From the NCBI GenBank assembly GCA_018466975.1, contig CM031560.1, positions 1,364,001 to 1,428,000 on the forward strand: DNA of 64,000 nucleotides. Reading direction: 5' to 3'. The notes under the pieces are model-generated. The model saw only the letters and a program-made list of their open reading frames with translations, searched no databases and had not been told where the DNA came from. Positions 1-11,794 of this stretch are shown in pieces (position 1 is the stretch's first letter; the number at the start of each line of letters is the position of its first letter). The stretch is from Sparassis latifolia (Eukaryota > Basidiomycota > Agaricomycetes > Polyporales > Sparassidaceae). The position numbers were made by a program, and so were the translations under genes.

Positions 1-3000
1 GTAGACCACCTTCCGTTGCTCCTATGTTTCCCTGGACCATAAAACACAGGACATCAAGACCAGCGATGGCCATCATGCTTGCGAACTCACAACCGCCCAT
101 AAGGTGCTCTTCAATCGCATTATCAAATCCTGGTCTTCGCTCTCCATACCGTGTTGTCTGATGAATTGAGCAAACTCTGCGAAATGACCTTTCTCCTGTA
201 GGACTTGACAACCGAGTTCCGTTTTGGCCAATACGCCATAGAAATGCGTGGCGAGGCACCCATCGAGCTTCCTACAATATTGAAGTGAGTAGAGACACTA
301 TCATAATCAGTATCAACACACTGTATATCATCCTCTTCATCAATGGACGTAAAGTTGAAGACCTTGGCAAGGAAAACTTCGACGTGTACCACATAATGAA
401 GATTGCGCTCCTGGAAAATGTTGTCAATGATCAGGGACAAGTGGAACAAGCGAAAACATACGTGAAACCAGAGGTCCATCTCCCGATCAATATAATCCGC
501 GGAATATAAGAATCGAAAGCCGGTTGGCGTAGACATGAACCTTGATGCACACATCAGTATGGGTGCGATAAAATAGCAGCCTTACGCACTTCAACAGTAA
601 AGGATGCCCTATTTCACCGAGATGATCCAAAGTCGGTTGCATCTCGACTACAGTTTGAAGGACGTCCGGCTGTTCGCACGCCTCTTCCAGAAAACGCACC
701 GCAACTTCACGCACTTCAACAGCAGGATCATACAGCTGGGTGAGAAGGAGTCGAAGTGTCCAAGCATTCGCTGTCGCACTTCCACGCAATAGTGCGCTCA
801 GATGGTTCGTTGCGTACAGTCGAATATGCTGACACATCGTCAAAGGGAGAGCCGTACAACCCTTGCGGGTTGAGACGCACCTTGTAGCTAGACGTAAGAG
901 CCTTAGACAAGACAATCCGCGAATGGCCATCGCTTCAATATCGTGTGAACCTCTTTTGTGAAACCGGATAGTAGAGTGACGTACATGCTATAGTCAAGAT
1001 TCTCAATGATGCTCTTGATTAGATCTTCGCGGCTTCGGAGCTCACTAAGGCGGTAGAAAGCAGTGAAAAGTCTGAATTTCTCCATCAGGCTGCGCGCTGA
1101 GATAAGCCTTTCAACATGTGCAAAACATCAAATCACCTACTCCAGTCCCTCCTTCCGCTTGCTCAAGGTACCGAGCATCTCGAAGTATCCGAAAGTGAGG
1201 GTATCTTGCATACGCTTTTTGGAGAAAATAGGGTCAGATACAGGAGCACTGTTCAACTTCATCTGGTATTATTAGAGCTGGAAAACATATTCCTTCAGTG
1301 TACAACTCACGGGAATCAGTTGCTCTAGGCCCTCAACAATCTGGCCCAAAAACTCGTCCTCGGACAGGAAACGCACGCCATCAGGACTCGCCATCAACGC
1401 ATTGAGTAGGAGGCAACCCAATCGGACCCAACGAATATTCGTCTGGAGTGAGTGAGTGGTAATGTCAGACCAGGTAGAATTAGGTATCGCACCTTCACTC
1501 TAGCTAGATCAGAGAAACGATGGGCGAACGGATGGAAAAAAGACATGAGTCTGCGAATGTATCGGGAAACCTTGATGGCTTCTTCCATCCGTTTGGGATT
1601 GAGGAGAGGACCCTCGATAAGATCCAGCAGAGTCTCGAAACTCCACTTCGTCTGATCTTTTGTGAGCATGACCTTCAGGCACAGATCAAAAACGTCGGCC
1701 GGACAGACCACAGTGAAAGTGTTACCTGCGTGTCTAGGAGGATTGCTTGGAAACTCTTGTCATCAATCTGCATGGCTAGCTTGATCTTGGCCTGTTCCAC
1801 CTGTCGCTGACCACGTCGAACGGCATCTTCGATTGAGTTTGCTCTGAGGATGTAAAATTTGAGTTCGGCATCATATGAGGATGTTGATGAAATACCTGGG
1901 GCGCGAGTCTCCTTTACAGCTGCTGGTTGCAGACGTGCGCGATGACGGTTGTAACTATCAATGGCAGTGAGCGCAGATGTACCGACGATTCGATGCTCGT
2001 TGAATTCGTAGTCGGAAGCGAGATTGAACACACGAGGGAGCGCCTAGCAAAGCATATACGTATGAGTTCACAGCGATTGGCAGTGCACACATAAGGCGAG
2101 CCTGGATTTTAGCGGCCATGCGCAGAGGCAGAACTCTGTTTGCTGTTTGTAGTACTTCGGCCATAAGGAGAGTAGCTTTCCGTGACAGGTTGGACCCGGC
2201 AGTAGACTCCTCAAACATTGATGTCAGAGCCTGCCAAATCTTGATCAGATATGCACATTTAGCGGCAGTAATTGTTAAAGTCGTCACGAACGTCTAACAG
2301 ACCGGCTTTGCAAAACACCATAATCAACAGAGCGATATATTGATCCGTGAGTTTGAGAGTCGCCTGTGGTCTCTGCGGCTCAGGTGGAGGTCCTGGGTCC
2401 GAAGCTGGTCTGGCCTTGCGGTACACTAACCGATTAACCGAATAGTCAGAAGAAAAGGGTCCACAGTGTCATAAAACTTACATGTCAAACGGCGACCGTC
2501 AATGAATGCCTGGTGCCATTCTGGAGGTTTGATGTTGAAAAGATCGAAGAACATGTTAAGTATGATTTCCTGCGAGTAGTTAGACGATAAAATTTGAATT
2601 GAAAAGTTATTCTGCATGCCAGCTTACTCGTGTTTCAAGAGAAGGTATACGAAGACCATCCACAATAGCACGCAGAGCCAGCTTGTCGTCCAGACAGAAA
2701 TACATCAATCCTGCCGCATGAACGACATTAGAGATAAATGCAAAGCACATACCAGAAACACGTACCACTCCATGTGCGCAGCATAGATGCGATCACCCGT
2801 GTGCATCCTCTCATGCGATCACCGTAATCCGGTCCCTTCCCGTAGGCATCTGTAATACCTGAGAGAACCATCTAGTCATTGTCAGCCAAGCCCATAATTC
2901 CGGCAACTTTGCCTCACCTCGACATCAGTTCCTAGATGTAGGTACGCCCTTGTACGAGGCAAGTCGATAATGTACAGAAAGGCAGAGGCTAGCATTGGGG

Positions 3001-4556
3001 CCATTTCGGGGGATCCGTCAGCTAAGGCATGCAGAAGCACTCTGATTCCACCGGTGCGAGCCATGAGCTCGATATCAATCAGTACTGAAACAGATGTGAA
3101 TATTTCCTCTGAATCGTGTAGCATCTGGACATACGAATCTCTGTCAGTGTCTGCAGGCATATGAATTTGAACGGATCTTCAGGGTATTCCGCTATAGATA
3201 TGAATGCACGCATGACCGCTTCTGAGAGCGGAACTGTCCCTGAACTCATGGACGATCGCGGCGTTCGGCGCTCCGAACCTATCTCGACAACTGACCGAAT
3301 GAGTTTGATAACCTGCTCCTTCTCAACTGCATATTTGTTGTCGCGCGTCAGTGATCTACAACAGACACCGTGAGGATGGCACAGAGAATGCCACGTATAG
3401 CCCTACTTGATGATGTACCAATCTAATTTCTGCTCTTGCAAACGCTTTACCGAATGTATGTCGACCAAAGAGTGGCGGATGAGCTGATAAGCAGTAGCGC
3501 GACACTGCTGTGATGATTTATCCGATAGCGCGGGAAGGACACTGAAGGGGATTAACTTCGACAGACAGCGTAATGAATAGAACGGGATATTCACGCTTGT
3601 ATCACCTCCCCAATGTCCAATTCATACCGTACGCGGAGATTGCGTTTCAATATGTCAATCAAACGCGCCATCGTGTCAATCCTTGCACGATTCAGTTCGG
3701 CATCATTTGCCGAGGCCGGGTTGGGTATCGCAGAAGAGGAAGGCGAAGTGGAGGGAGAAATGCTTGCGAAGGGCTGAGCAACAGAGTTTTGACGAGACAT
3801 AGCTGACAGGGATCTCATGCACGAAGTCGCCAGATGCATGACAGATCGGAAATCGTCTGAAGAGGTGTCAGACGACATGTCACAATACCCTCTGTGCCAT
3901 CGTACCTCGTTCATCACTTCCATCTTTTCCCCTTCCGCCTGGCACGATCTGGCCGTTAAACTTGCGCTTGTTCCCAAGCTCGTTGCTTTTCTTACGCGCA
4001 CCCCTGGATGATTCTAGGGACCAACTTATAAATAGGATAGAAACACCCGCCAAGACTCAGAAACGTACGGAGTTCAATCGCCTTCGCGATAGTATTTATT
4101 TTCTTTCTGGCCGTCTCTAATTCTGACTCCACTTGCATCCGTAAGGGACCCTTCGCAATGTGAACCTCCATCAGACTATATGCCTGATGTACTAGCTTCA
4201 CAGCTCACTGTAAGAGGCATCTGGAGGAGATTCTCGGCACCTTCCTTTATGCGATTCTCTACCTTGAGCTGATTGTTCAGGATATGTAGCTAGTGGTACA
4301 AAACGTATTCTAAGCCACATCATACCCAAACTAATGCAAACGGACTACTCACCTGGTCCTGCCCGTCCAGCTCGAGAGATGTATCCAAACCATCGCGATC
4401 TCCCCCTGAGTGAGAAGGCGAGGCATTCGAGAGATGGCTGGTGATAGCGGTTGTGGTCAAGTTAGAAATTGTTGAATGAATGCTCCCCTCGGTGGAACGC
4501 AGTGTACTACCGCCGGCACTGGCTTGGGGTTGTTGCTCGACCACAAGAGCTGGCAT
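1..4556 (-). CDS. Rictor/Ste20/Avo3-like TORC2 subunit (C-terminus beyond left edge)
   Basis: Scaffold subunit of TOR complex 2, acting at membranes in growth and actin control. Read leftwards from a putative start near 4556 (Ser/Thr-rich N-terminus), many short introns separate blocks typical of Rictor: around 2950-3160 'RTGGIRVLLHALADG' and 'LYIIDLPRTRAYL'; around 2650-2700 'LALRAIVDGLRIPS'; around 700-860 'LLTQLYDPAVEVREVAV' and 'HLGEIGHPLLL'; around 430-560 'FMSTPTGFRFL', 'DREMDLWF' and 'ERNLHYVVHVE'. At the edge 'LKSTLWAV' splices (donor GTGAGT, acceptor CAG) to 'GNIGATEGGL', the conserved C-terminal Rictor motif, so the frame is still open at base 1. The gene is intact where visible. 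The transposon nest begins about 180 bp upstream of the putative start, so its promoter region is partly repeat DNA. Exact exon borders and the start are uncertain; the family call is firm. Confidence 0.9.
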
Positions 4557-4738
4557 CGGAGATCGATGCAGTGCAGCACAGTTCGACAGTGCTCGAGAAA
4601 AGTAACACTAAGAACAGCGATACAGTTTCCTCGTTGCAGACACAGTGTATCCGAGGTGTGCCCGACGACGGGGTCCAATTGAAGAGTCGTGAGGCTGTGA
4701 CATCTCACGTGTCCCAAGTTCAGTATTCAAATATTCAA

Positions 4739-5077
4739 CATCAGCAAAACCGGGAATTTTCTCCAAAGAGATTATAAAGGTGTAATTCCATGTGACTTGC
4801 GGAATTTTTTCACCAACGAATACATTGCATCGTAAACTTGAGCTAAATTGCAGAGTTGCCAACTGGTATAATTAGTTATAAGCTCTCGAAGAAATTTCCA
4901 GGTTATGAAGCTCATATAACTTCCTACAAAATTCAGTATGCACTGTAGCACGTAGGCGCAGATCGAAACCGATTCGTTCAGATCGGTTTCATAATTCTCA
5001 ATAGCGGGAGTATTTTAAATTATGTCACAGCATATTATTGTTACTGCTACGGTACAAGGCGTACAGAGTGCTCTACA
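4739..5077 (+). repeat. Dispersed repeat, copy A, interrupted by another element
   Basis: About 340 bp closely matching 29014-29362 (copy B) along its length, from CATCAGCAAAACCGGGAATTT to the shared end GTGCTCTACA. Both copies contain the palindrome-like GAAACCGAT...ATCGGTTTC. Copy A stops exactly where the TIR element 5076-7346 begins; beyond that element the sequence resumes as TACATTAAG, matching copy B (TACATTAGA) for a few more bases. No coding capacity is convincing, although one reading frame is partly preserved between copies. Confidence 0.85.
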
Positions 5078-7346
5078 CCACCAGATGAGCCGGGTACCGG
5101 ACGGATACCGGGTCCGAAAAGATTTGGCCGGTACTTAGCATGTAACTGCCAGTTACATATCAAGCATCTAATGAGTAACTAAACTCAGCTAACCGTTTGG
5201 TACATGAATTGGATACCCGGGGTTTGCCTGCCGTAGTTGATTTGTAGTCATCCAGTAGTTACTCTCTATGTACCTGATGGTTACCGGCTGGTGCCAGGGT
5301 ACCGTTATCAGGGGATAATTCTATTGGGAAACCCTCAGAAACCCGGAAACCCCAAGAAACCCCGGGTTTCTGAGGCTGCTCGGAGAAACCCCTCAATTTG
5401 GAAACTTGTGGGGTTTCCCTCTCCGGAGGAAGTTTCGGACTCCGGCCGGACGCCCTCCTGGGGCGGCCATGTTGGCATCATCGTTTGTGCGGGAAGGCAG
5501 GGCAGACTCACTCCTCAGCTTCTCATGGCAGTTGACGAGAGATCGAGAGACCTTGCCTGCATGCACTCTCCATATTCTTAAAGTAAATTTTCGCAAGAAT
5601 GGGAGAGGGAGAGGGAAAATTGGCACCCGCCGTAAGCCTTGTCAGTCCCGCCCGATGCGTCCTGTTCACGTACATAGAGTGTACCGAGCTCCTGTGTGAT
5701 CGGTAAGCCCCGAATCAACTTACAATTTCGCAGCGAGGCCTCTGCTGCGGGGAGGCCGCACTTTACTCACTTTCAGAAAGAGACTGCAAGTGTGGCTCCC
5801 CATCAAAACCGGCCGGCTGTCAACGGTCTCCCTTGCACAGAAACCAGGTTGCTGAGCAACTTAAGGGGGTTTCTGGGGTTTCCGGGTTTCTGGGGGTTTC
5901 TCAATAGAATTATCCGTTATCAGGTGGGTAACTGGAGTTGGGTATCTGGTGGATACCCAGAGTCAGTTATCCGCCGGGTACCGGGTGGGTAACTGTGCGG
6001 TACCAGCAAGCATCCAGTGTATACTGTACAACATTACCTATCAGTATACAATATTTGCAGGGTCAAAAATGGAACGATAAAAGGTGAATTTATCAAGGCC
6101 CTTCCGAAATATGTTCATACTCTCGAGTCAGCCCGGGCCCATGTCGCTGTCGCTGTCGCGCCGGCGTTGTCGTTACGGTTGGCGCGTGCGCACACATTGC
6201 TGTCGTCGGCATCGTGTTTGAGTCCCTCTCGTGCTTCTCAAAACTGAAGGGGCCTTCATTAACACCTGAGGGTTCCAATGAGCCAATATTTACTGGCAGG
6301 CTAACAAAATAAGATATGTAAGAGCGAAGGCGCGAAAGAGTCGGGTGGCGGAGCTCACGTCGAAGTTTGTTTGGCTGTGTTTGACTCGTTCAACATCAAC
6401 ACGAGTGTTTGGACTTAGCGTTTTCGCACTGTTGCTCAAGCGCTCACTGCTCATGATGCGCTGGCTCGCTCGACTTCCTAGTAGGTGTGACACTCAATCT
6501 TGAAGGTCTGATATTCACATATATCTCAGAAGTGACATCATCAATGTCTGAACAGCTGAGCAGTGACCAGTCATTGATGTGGAGAGTGCCAGTGCGAATA
6601 TGAGCGGGGCGCAACGGCAAGGGCAACTTGCAGTGACGAAACTGGGCGCGAGGCATGCAAATTCGCAACCGGTGAGTTCCTGAACCATTACTACAGTGAA
6701 ATTTCTCACAGCACAAAGCCATAGCTTATAGCAGCTCGACCACATCTCAGACTTGTCTCGGACCACGTTCAGCCGTGGCCGCGCAGGTGCCACTCCTGTT
6801 CGCATCCCCCAATGCCCTCACATACACCCTCCACCATGCTGCACTTCCTGGTTCTGTGAAGCTCGAACCCACTGCTGTTGTGCTCTCATCCCTGTTCAGA
6901 TATATTCTTATCTTCTTTTTGACTGTATCACCCCATCCTTTTGAGTCCCTACAGGCATTTGCTTTATGCCGCATGTTCCTTGTAAAGTACTTGAGTGACA
7001 TTTGTAACATTGTGCCGTTGTAATGGTACGGTGTCATATTGAAAACCTGACCATTGGGGTCACCTGCTGGCACTCACAGGATGCGGTGCTCAGTGGGTAC
7101 CGACACGGTACCCTGCTCCAGTTACCCGCTGGGTAACCAGAATCAGCTATCGGTCAGGTACCCACCGGGTACATTATGTATATCCCCAGTTTACTCTGTG
7201 GACAGCTGTCATTGGTTACACTGCAGTTAACTATATTATTTACTCGGTAGGTACTGTGTCAAAACCCTCTGATGGGTAACCGACGGTTATCCACCAGGTA
7301 ACCTCGGTGTTGGTTACCCATCCGGTACCCGGCTCGTCTGGTAGTG
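5076..7346. mobile_element. Non-autonomous TIR transposon, TA target duplication, subterminal GGTACC/GGTAACC repeats
   Basis: The ends form an imperfect inverted repeat: left CACCACCAGATGAGCCGGG, right (reverse complement) CACTACCAGACGAGCCGGG, continuing for about 33 bp with few mismatches. Both ends are flanked by TA (5074-5075 and 7347-7348), as in Tc1/mariner-like elements. Inside each end lie many short motifs of the type GGTACC, GGTAACC and GGATACC (5087-5310, 5925-6010 and 7090-7335), resembling clustered transposase-binding sites. It contains the 603-bp element at 5313-5915; without that insert and its duplicated target it is about 1.66 kb. No transposase-like reading frame was recognised in the central 6020-7070 stretch, so it is presumably mobilised in trans. 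Confidence 0.8.
5313..5915. mobile_element. MULE-like MITE nested in the 5076-7346 element
   Basis: A 603-bp insertion with perfect 14-bp outer inverted repeats (GGATAATTCTATTG at the left, its complement at the right) that continue as imperfect GGGTTTC/GAAACCC-rich arms for about 70 bp. It is flanked by a perfect 9-bp direct repeat, GTTATCAGG, at 5304-5312 and 5916-5924. A 9-bp duplication with long inverted arms fits Mutator-like elements; hAT is the alternative. No transposase is encoded, so it is non-autonomous. Confidence 0.85.
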
Positions 7347-7359
7347 TACATTAAGTGTC

Positions 7360-7438
7360 TGAAATCAAACTTATTATAGCCTTAAATAAGGGTTGTCAGA
7401 GCGAAAAGTCCCTAAGGAAAAGTTGGGTTTTCCTGATG
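7360..7438. repeat. End fragment of the CATCAGGAAAACCC MITE family
   Basis: The stretch ends in AAAAGTTGGGTTTTCCTGATG, nearly identical to the right end of the MITE at 54472-54684, and shares internal words with it (TTAAATAAGG, AAAAGTCC). It lies directly beyond the TA-flanked element and may be the far end of the repeat begun at 4739, whose first bases (CATCAGCAAAACC) are similar. Confidence 0.5.
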
Positions 7439-7565
7439 CACACAGTCCTTACCTAGCTAATTTATTTCGCACCACCCACCAACCCGTAATTTTGAACTTT
7501 TGTTCCATACTCGCATTTGCACGTACATGAATTAATTCTCGCTCTGATACATACAGTACAACATA

Positions 7566-7907
7566 AATTGCCCTGTTCAATTATGTCCCTCCCTAATTTC
7601 CCTACTTTGATCGCCTCGGCAGGTGCCTTATTTTAGACCCGCATCTCGGCTAGATCGGAGTTTGCGGTTGCTCGCGCTCTGCTCTGTGGATGCGGGCTTC
7701 CCTCATTTTGCTTGAATTTTGGATGGTTTGAAAGCTACTCATGCCCCGAAGAACACTGGAACCTTTCCTATGAAGAATGCATGCATGATCTTGCATGCAA
7801 AGTGTCGAGATATTTTTGGCACATCTTTTACATAATGCCGAAGATCACGACGAGTGCCAAGCCGAGAGTAGGGAAAGTAGGGAGGGACATAATTGAACAG
7901 GGCAATT
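7566..7907. repeat. Small inverted-repeat element (possible MITE)
   Basis: Arms of about 40 bp at 7566-7605 and 7868-7907 are near-perfect reverse complements (AATTGCCCTGTTCAATTATG, then a shared TCCCTCCCTA...TTTCCCTAC block). The 342-bp unit has no coding capacity that I recognise. The flanks show no clear target duplication beyond a possible TA. Confidence 0.6.
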
Positions 7908-8604
7908 GTATCGAACGAATCTCAGCGGAAATCGCGCTTGAAGCGACCCGGCCCTCCCGTGGCTCGACCTTGCCCCGCGTCCTCGCCCAGCTACCGGTGG
8001 CGTCCACCCAACCCTCAACGTTGAGACACGGCACTTCTGAACGCGAGCGCACGATGGACGAAGCTGGACCTCCGGCGCGGGCGCGTCACTTCTTTTCCTA
8101 GACTAGTACTGTTATGCATCACTTGGGCGAATCTCGATCGCGTGGAACAGCGGGATTCCCGTGTCGTGCCTCTTGCGTGCCTCGCTGTGTTTCTACGAAC
8201 CTGGCTCTTGCTAATTGTTAACTATCAGGCTCTGTGATCTGGTTGTGCTGTTCTGCCGGATGGACGAGATGCGCAGCGTTCAGCGGTGATAGCGGCGATT
8301 CAACGCAACTTCGTACAAAGTACTCCAGGCACACAGCGCCGTCACCCGACAACTGGCTACTTGCGCTTGGTCTACGGAAGGTAAGTACATGCCTTTGATG
8401 TTTATGTACGTGACCTTGGCGTGGACTCATTCCCCATCAAGGCCCGACAACCAATATAACGACTTCGTGCACCCTGTAACTATTTCTACAATCAAAGACT
8501 CAAAGTGCAATGACCCACAATGTATTCGTACACGGGCTGAAGAAGAACGTTGACGGGCCAATGCCCATCTCCATCTAATTGATTCAACAGAAACCTGGCT
8601 CTCT

Positions 8605-10218
8605 CTACTGTCTCACGGTCGGCAACCGCATCTCAATGACGCAGTCTCCGGGGCACTCCCAGATGCGGGTGACTTCGAGCCCCGCCCGCTGAGCGATCGA
8701 CAGGAAATCGCCCGGGACGCGCTCCGCGCCATTGACCAGGGACATCATCTTCAGGTCAGACTCGTGAGCGAAGCGGATAGAAGTGCCGTAGTTTGCAAGA
8801 AGCGGAAACGGCGCGGACGGTATCTCGGGGCAGCCCAGCGTCGTGTTCATCACCAAGTCAACCACGAGCACGCGCGAGTGCGGGGAGAGCACGGAGCGGA
8901 GGGCGGAGAGGATGTCGACGCAGCGGTCGTCTTCCCAATCGTGGCTGTTGCGATGCTAAGCAGAGCTGAGAGGCCGGACAGGGTACAGAATGCTTACAGG
9001 ATGTGGCGCAGGAGGTACACGTCGGCGCCCTTCACGGGGTTCTCCGTGAAGAAGTCGTGGGGCATGAATTTAACGCGGCCAGCTTTGAGCGCTTCTGGCC
9101 GTTCGCGCAGCCACACTGGCTCAGCCTTCTCGATTACGGCAGGGCGATCCTGGACGACGAAATTGAGGAGTGGGAAGTGATTGCAGAGATCGAAACTCAT
9201 TCCACCTGTCCATATACCGTATCATAGTCAAGCTCGTCCTACATTAATATGAAACATACCAACGCCACCGCCTACATCAACCATTGTTGCAGAGCTGAGC
9301 GATTCCCATGGAAAGTCTGCCAGTATCACAAGCAATATCAATGGCTGGAAAACCACAGCGGCAACTATGGCTTACAGTAGAAGGGCGGGGTTCCGAGGAG
9401 GCCACTATTATTAGCCATTGAGACAGTGAACTGTTCCAGGGCGGGCCGCGGTTTGACGCAACCGTCGGGCTGTATAATTCCTTCTTCGAGCCAGTCCCAG
9501 AAAGATAGCTTGGTTCCATGTCCCTCCTGGAAAGCGGAATCGGTCGCAGAATTGGACCAACCCTTTACAGGATCACCGACAATCTCCAGCAGCTTTGCCG
9601 AGGCCGGATGATAAACCCAAGCCCTAAGCACGGTCAGCTAGAGTTAGCAATGATAGCAGATTACTCACACTAAGAGGACATGTGCTTCAAGGGCCTCGTT
9701 GGTGGCGAGTGCCGCGCTGACGGTGTTGTTGGCGAAAGATCCGTCTTGAACTTCGGCGAAGATGTGCATGGAGCAGAGGGCCCGCATGATGCGCGCTAAA
9801 CGCAGTCGTTAGTCACTGGTCGCGACCATCAAGGGAAAGACAGCTCACAAAGCTTTTCCGGGTGGAGACCTGTGGCCTTGCTGAGCTCAGAGATGGGCAT
9901 TCCTACAGCCTGGTCGACCTTGGCAAGGTGACGGGCGACACGATGCTCGACCGCGATGTGCAACGCCCGAGCCTCAAAGTATTGGTTCGCAACTTCTAGG
10001 ATGCGTCTCTGGGGCACTTGTAAAATTTCAGTGAAGGAGCCGCAGGCAGCCAAGATGGTGCGCTGGGCCTTGAAGAGATCTACGGACGCCGGGAGGGTGT
10101 TTCGACCGTCAGTAGCGTCCTCCTTTGTCCACTCTTGTATCACCACCTGAGCGGCATTTACTACAAGATCCACAATGGCGAGAAGTTTTTCTGCACGCGC
10201 ACTAGCAGTGGTGGACAT
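8605..10218 (-). CDS. SAM-dependent O-methyltransferase (plant COMT-like, family 2)
   Basis: Transfers a methyl group from S-adenosylmethionine to a hydroxyl of a small, usually aromatic, molecule. The start is ATG at 10216-10218 ('MSTTASARAEKL'); the last exon (8605-8892) ends 'EMRLPTVRQ'. Several exons are joined by short introns. The N-terminal half has the winged-helix dimerisation domain ('LHIAVEHRVARHL', 'ISELSKATGLHPEKL'); then come a glycine-rich SAM site 'MVDVGGGVG' near 9280, the acidic strand 'DRPAVIEKAEP', and the catalytic region 'LLRHILHDWEDDRC' near 8930-9010, with the histidine of the HDW motif present. Length and order match intact fungal enzymes of this family. No secondary-metabolite backbone gene is nearby, so the substrate cannot be inferred. 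Divergent from the kinase relic. Confidence 0.88.
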
Positions 10219-10768
10219 TGTCGAAGGAAGTGCGTGCAGCTGAGGCTGTGTATAAGCCAGGCAGGCAGTCCGAGTCGCCGTCGTCTTTTTATGACTGCCT
10301 CAGGGAACAAGATCAGGCTCATGACAGCGAATCTGGAAGACGTACAGTCAGCGATGTGGAGTTGTATATTGTCAGCGCACGGAGTTGGAGTGGCTCGTTA
10401 CGAGACCGTCCTGCTTCTCTCAGGTCATCTACCGGCGACAGAATTCACCTTTAATACAGCGCAAAATGTACCATTATTGGCGTAGGAAAATCTTGAGACG
10501 TCTTCAGACTTTCTCGGGCTATTAATGTTCTTGGATTATGGCCGTTCATAAACGTCACTAACGTTGCGGCCGTACAGTGAAGTAACAAAGGTGAATATGA
10601 TAAGTAGGATGCGCGCCCGGGTCCGTGCCTGAGGATCTTGAAGGATTTGCGCAAACAGGTACCGATGCAACATAAATACGCCTACACAGACATAAACAAG
10701 CGATCGACCAGCGAATTCGAAATAGGCTCCATCGCTGCTGCCCTATCTCAAATGGACCTCCCTCGAGC
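10219..10768. other. Intergenic between O-methyltransferase and kinase relic
   Basis: About 550 bp upstream of the methyltransferase start. Open frames here are short and unlike known proteins. It probably contains the methyltransferase promoter; no specific site is recognised. Confidence 0.5.
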
Positions 10769-11794
10769 TTGCTGCTCTACTGCCCCGCATGGCCCACGCC
10801 TCCTCTAGTCGACGACGGTTTCTTCGACTACCCTCAAAACCAAGCACAGTACAAGGAGCTGGCCGAGCCTCTCTACCGTCATTGTAAAGCCTCACACGAA
10901 TACATCGAAAATGCCCGTCGGTACCCCTTAAAAATCGTCGGGTGCTGGTGTCCGTCAAGCTTCGCATGGAACAATATTTATTTTGAGTCTCTTCTACCGG
11001 TATCGTGCGCTGCCAGAGATGATGTATTGCACAGCGTTCTACGAAGCCTTCGCCGACATCATGATCACTTTGACAAACCCCTCTGGATAGGAACGGCCGT
11101 GCGTGGGCAAGTTTGGCGAGCGACAATGAGGCTGGAAGGGTCATACCCTACTGCGATCAAGTCCGCCACCGAAGCGACTGTAGTGATCAAGATATTTCTG
11201 GAGAGCACCTTCCTTCCCCCTGACTCATTTGACGAGGCGAGATCGCCTCACTCGTGGATGAAATGGTATATGGGCGCTGCGCTGAAATGGACGGGCGCTG
11301 AGATGGCACGGTCTGAGGCTGGCGATTACCAACATATGAGCGCTCTTCAGGATACGATATGCTTTTGTTATGCTTAGAATTCCGGCAATGACTGTCCGAG
11401 CAGGAAAGGAGATCCCCTGGTCTTTCGGATGGTTCAAGGTCCATTTGTCATTTTTCACTGTCTCGGTATTCATTTCTCACTCTTATGTTGCAGGTACAAC
11501 TCTCCCACGGCCCATGTCATGGAGTTCGTCGCCGGTCGGACTGCCGCGACGAGGTCTGGCAAATAGTGAGCTTGATGCCTTGAGTGTTAACTGCAGCGTG
11601 GTTTCGCTCAAGCTGGAATATCACTAGATGGACGGATGGTTGTTGTGCCTGTACGAAACCACAAAACGTGGCATCGTAGTGCGCGACATCAGCTCCCGCA
11701 ACATCCTCATCCGCTGGGGCGCCCCGCAGCCCGTCGAGTTCACCGAATTTGCGTCTGGACGGAACTCCGATGCTATTGAACCGGGAGAGACTGC
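10769..11794 (+). pseudogene. Relic of a fungal protein-kinase-like gene
   Basis: Frame 10769-11377 contains 'GTAVRGQVWRATMRLEG' followed by 'VVIKIFLES', which looks like a glycine loop and the VAIK lysine of a kinase N-lobe. Downstream pieces in other frames read 'IPWSFGWF', 'MEFVAGRT' (hinge-like) and 'VVRDISSRNILIR', matching the catalytic HRDxxxxN loop with the histidine replaced by valine but Asp and Asn kept; the DFG position reads 'TEFAS'. The frames are broken by a stop at 11625-11627 and frame changes that I could not resolve with plausible introns, no in-frame ATG precedes the first block, and the C-lobe is replaced by the repeat starting near 11795. A live gene with unusual introns is less likely. 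Confidence 0.55.

Larger units (their letters stand above)
7347..8604. other. Intergenic, repeat-containing
   Basis: No supported gene. The stretch holds the MITE end fragment (7360-7438), an inverted-repeat element (7566-7907) and the 3' flank of the O-methyltransferase. A 129-codon open frame at 7712-8101 crosses the right arm of the inverted repeat and shows no recognisable domain. Confidence 0.6.
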
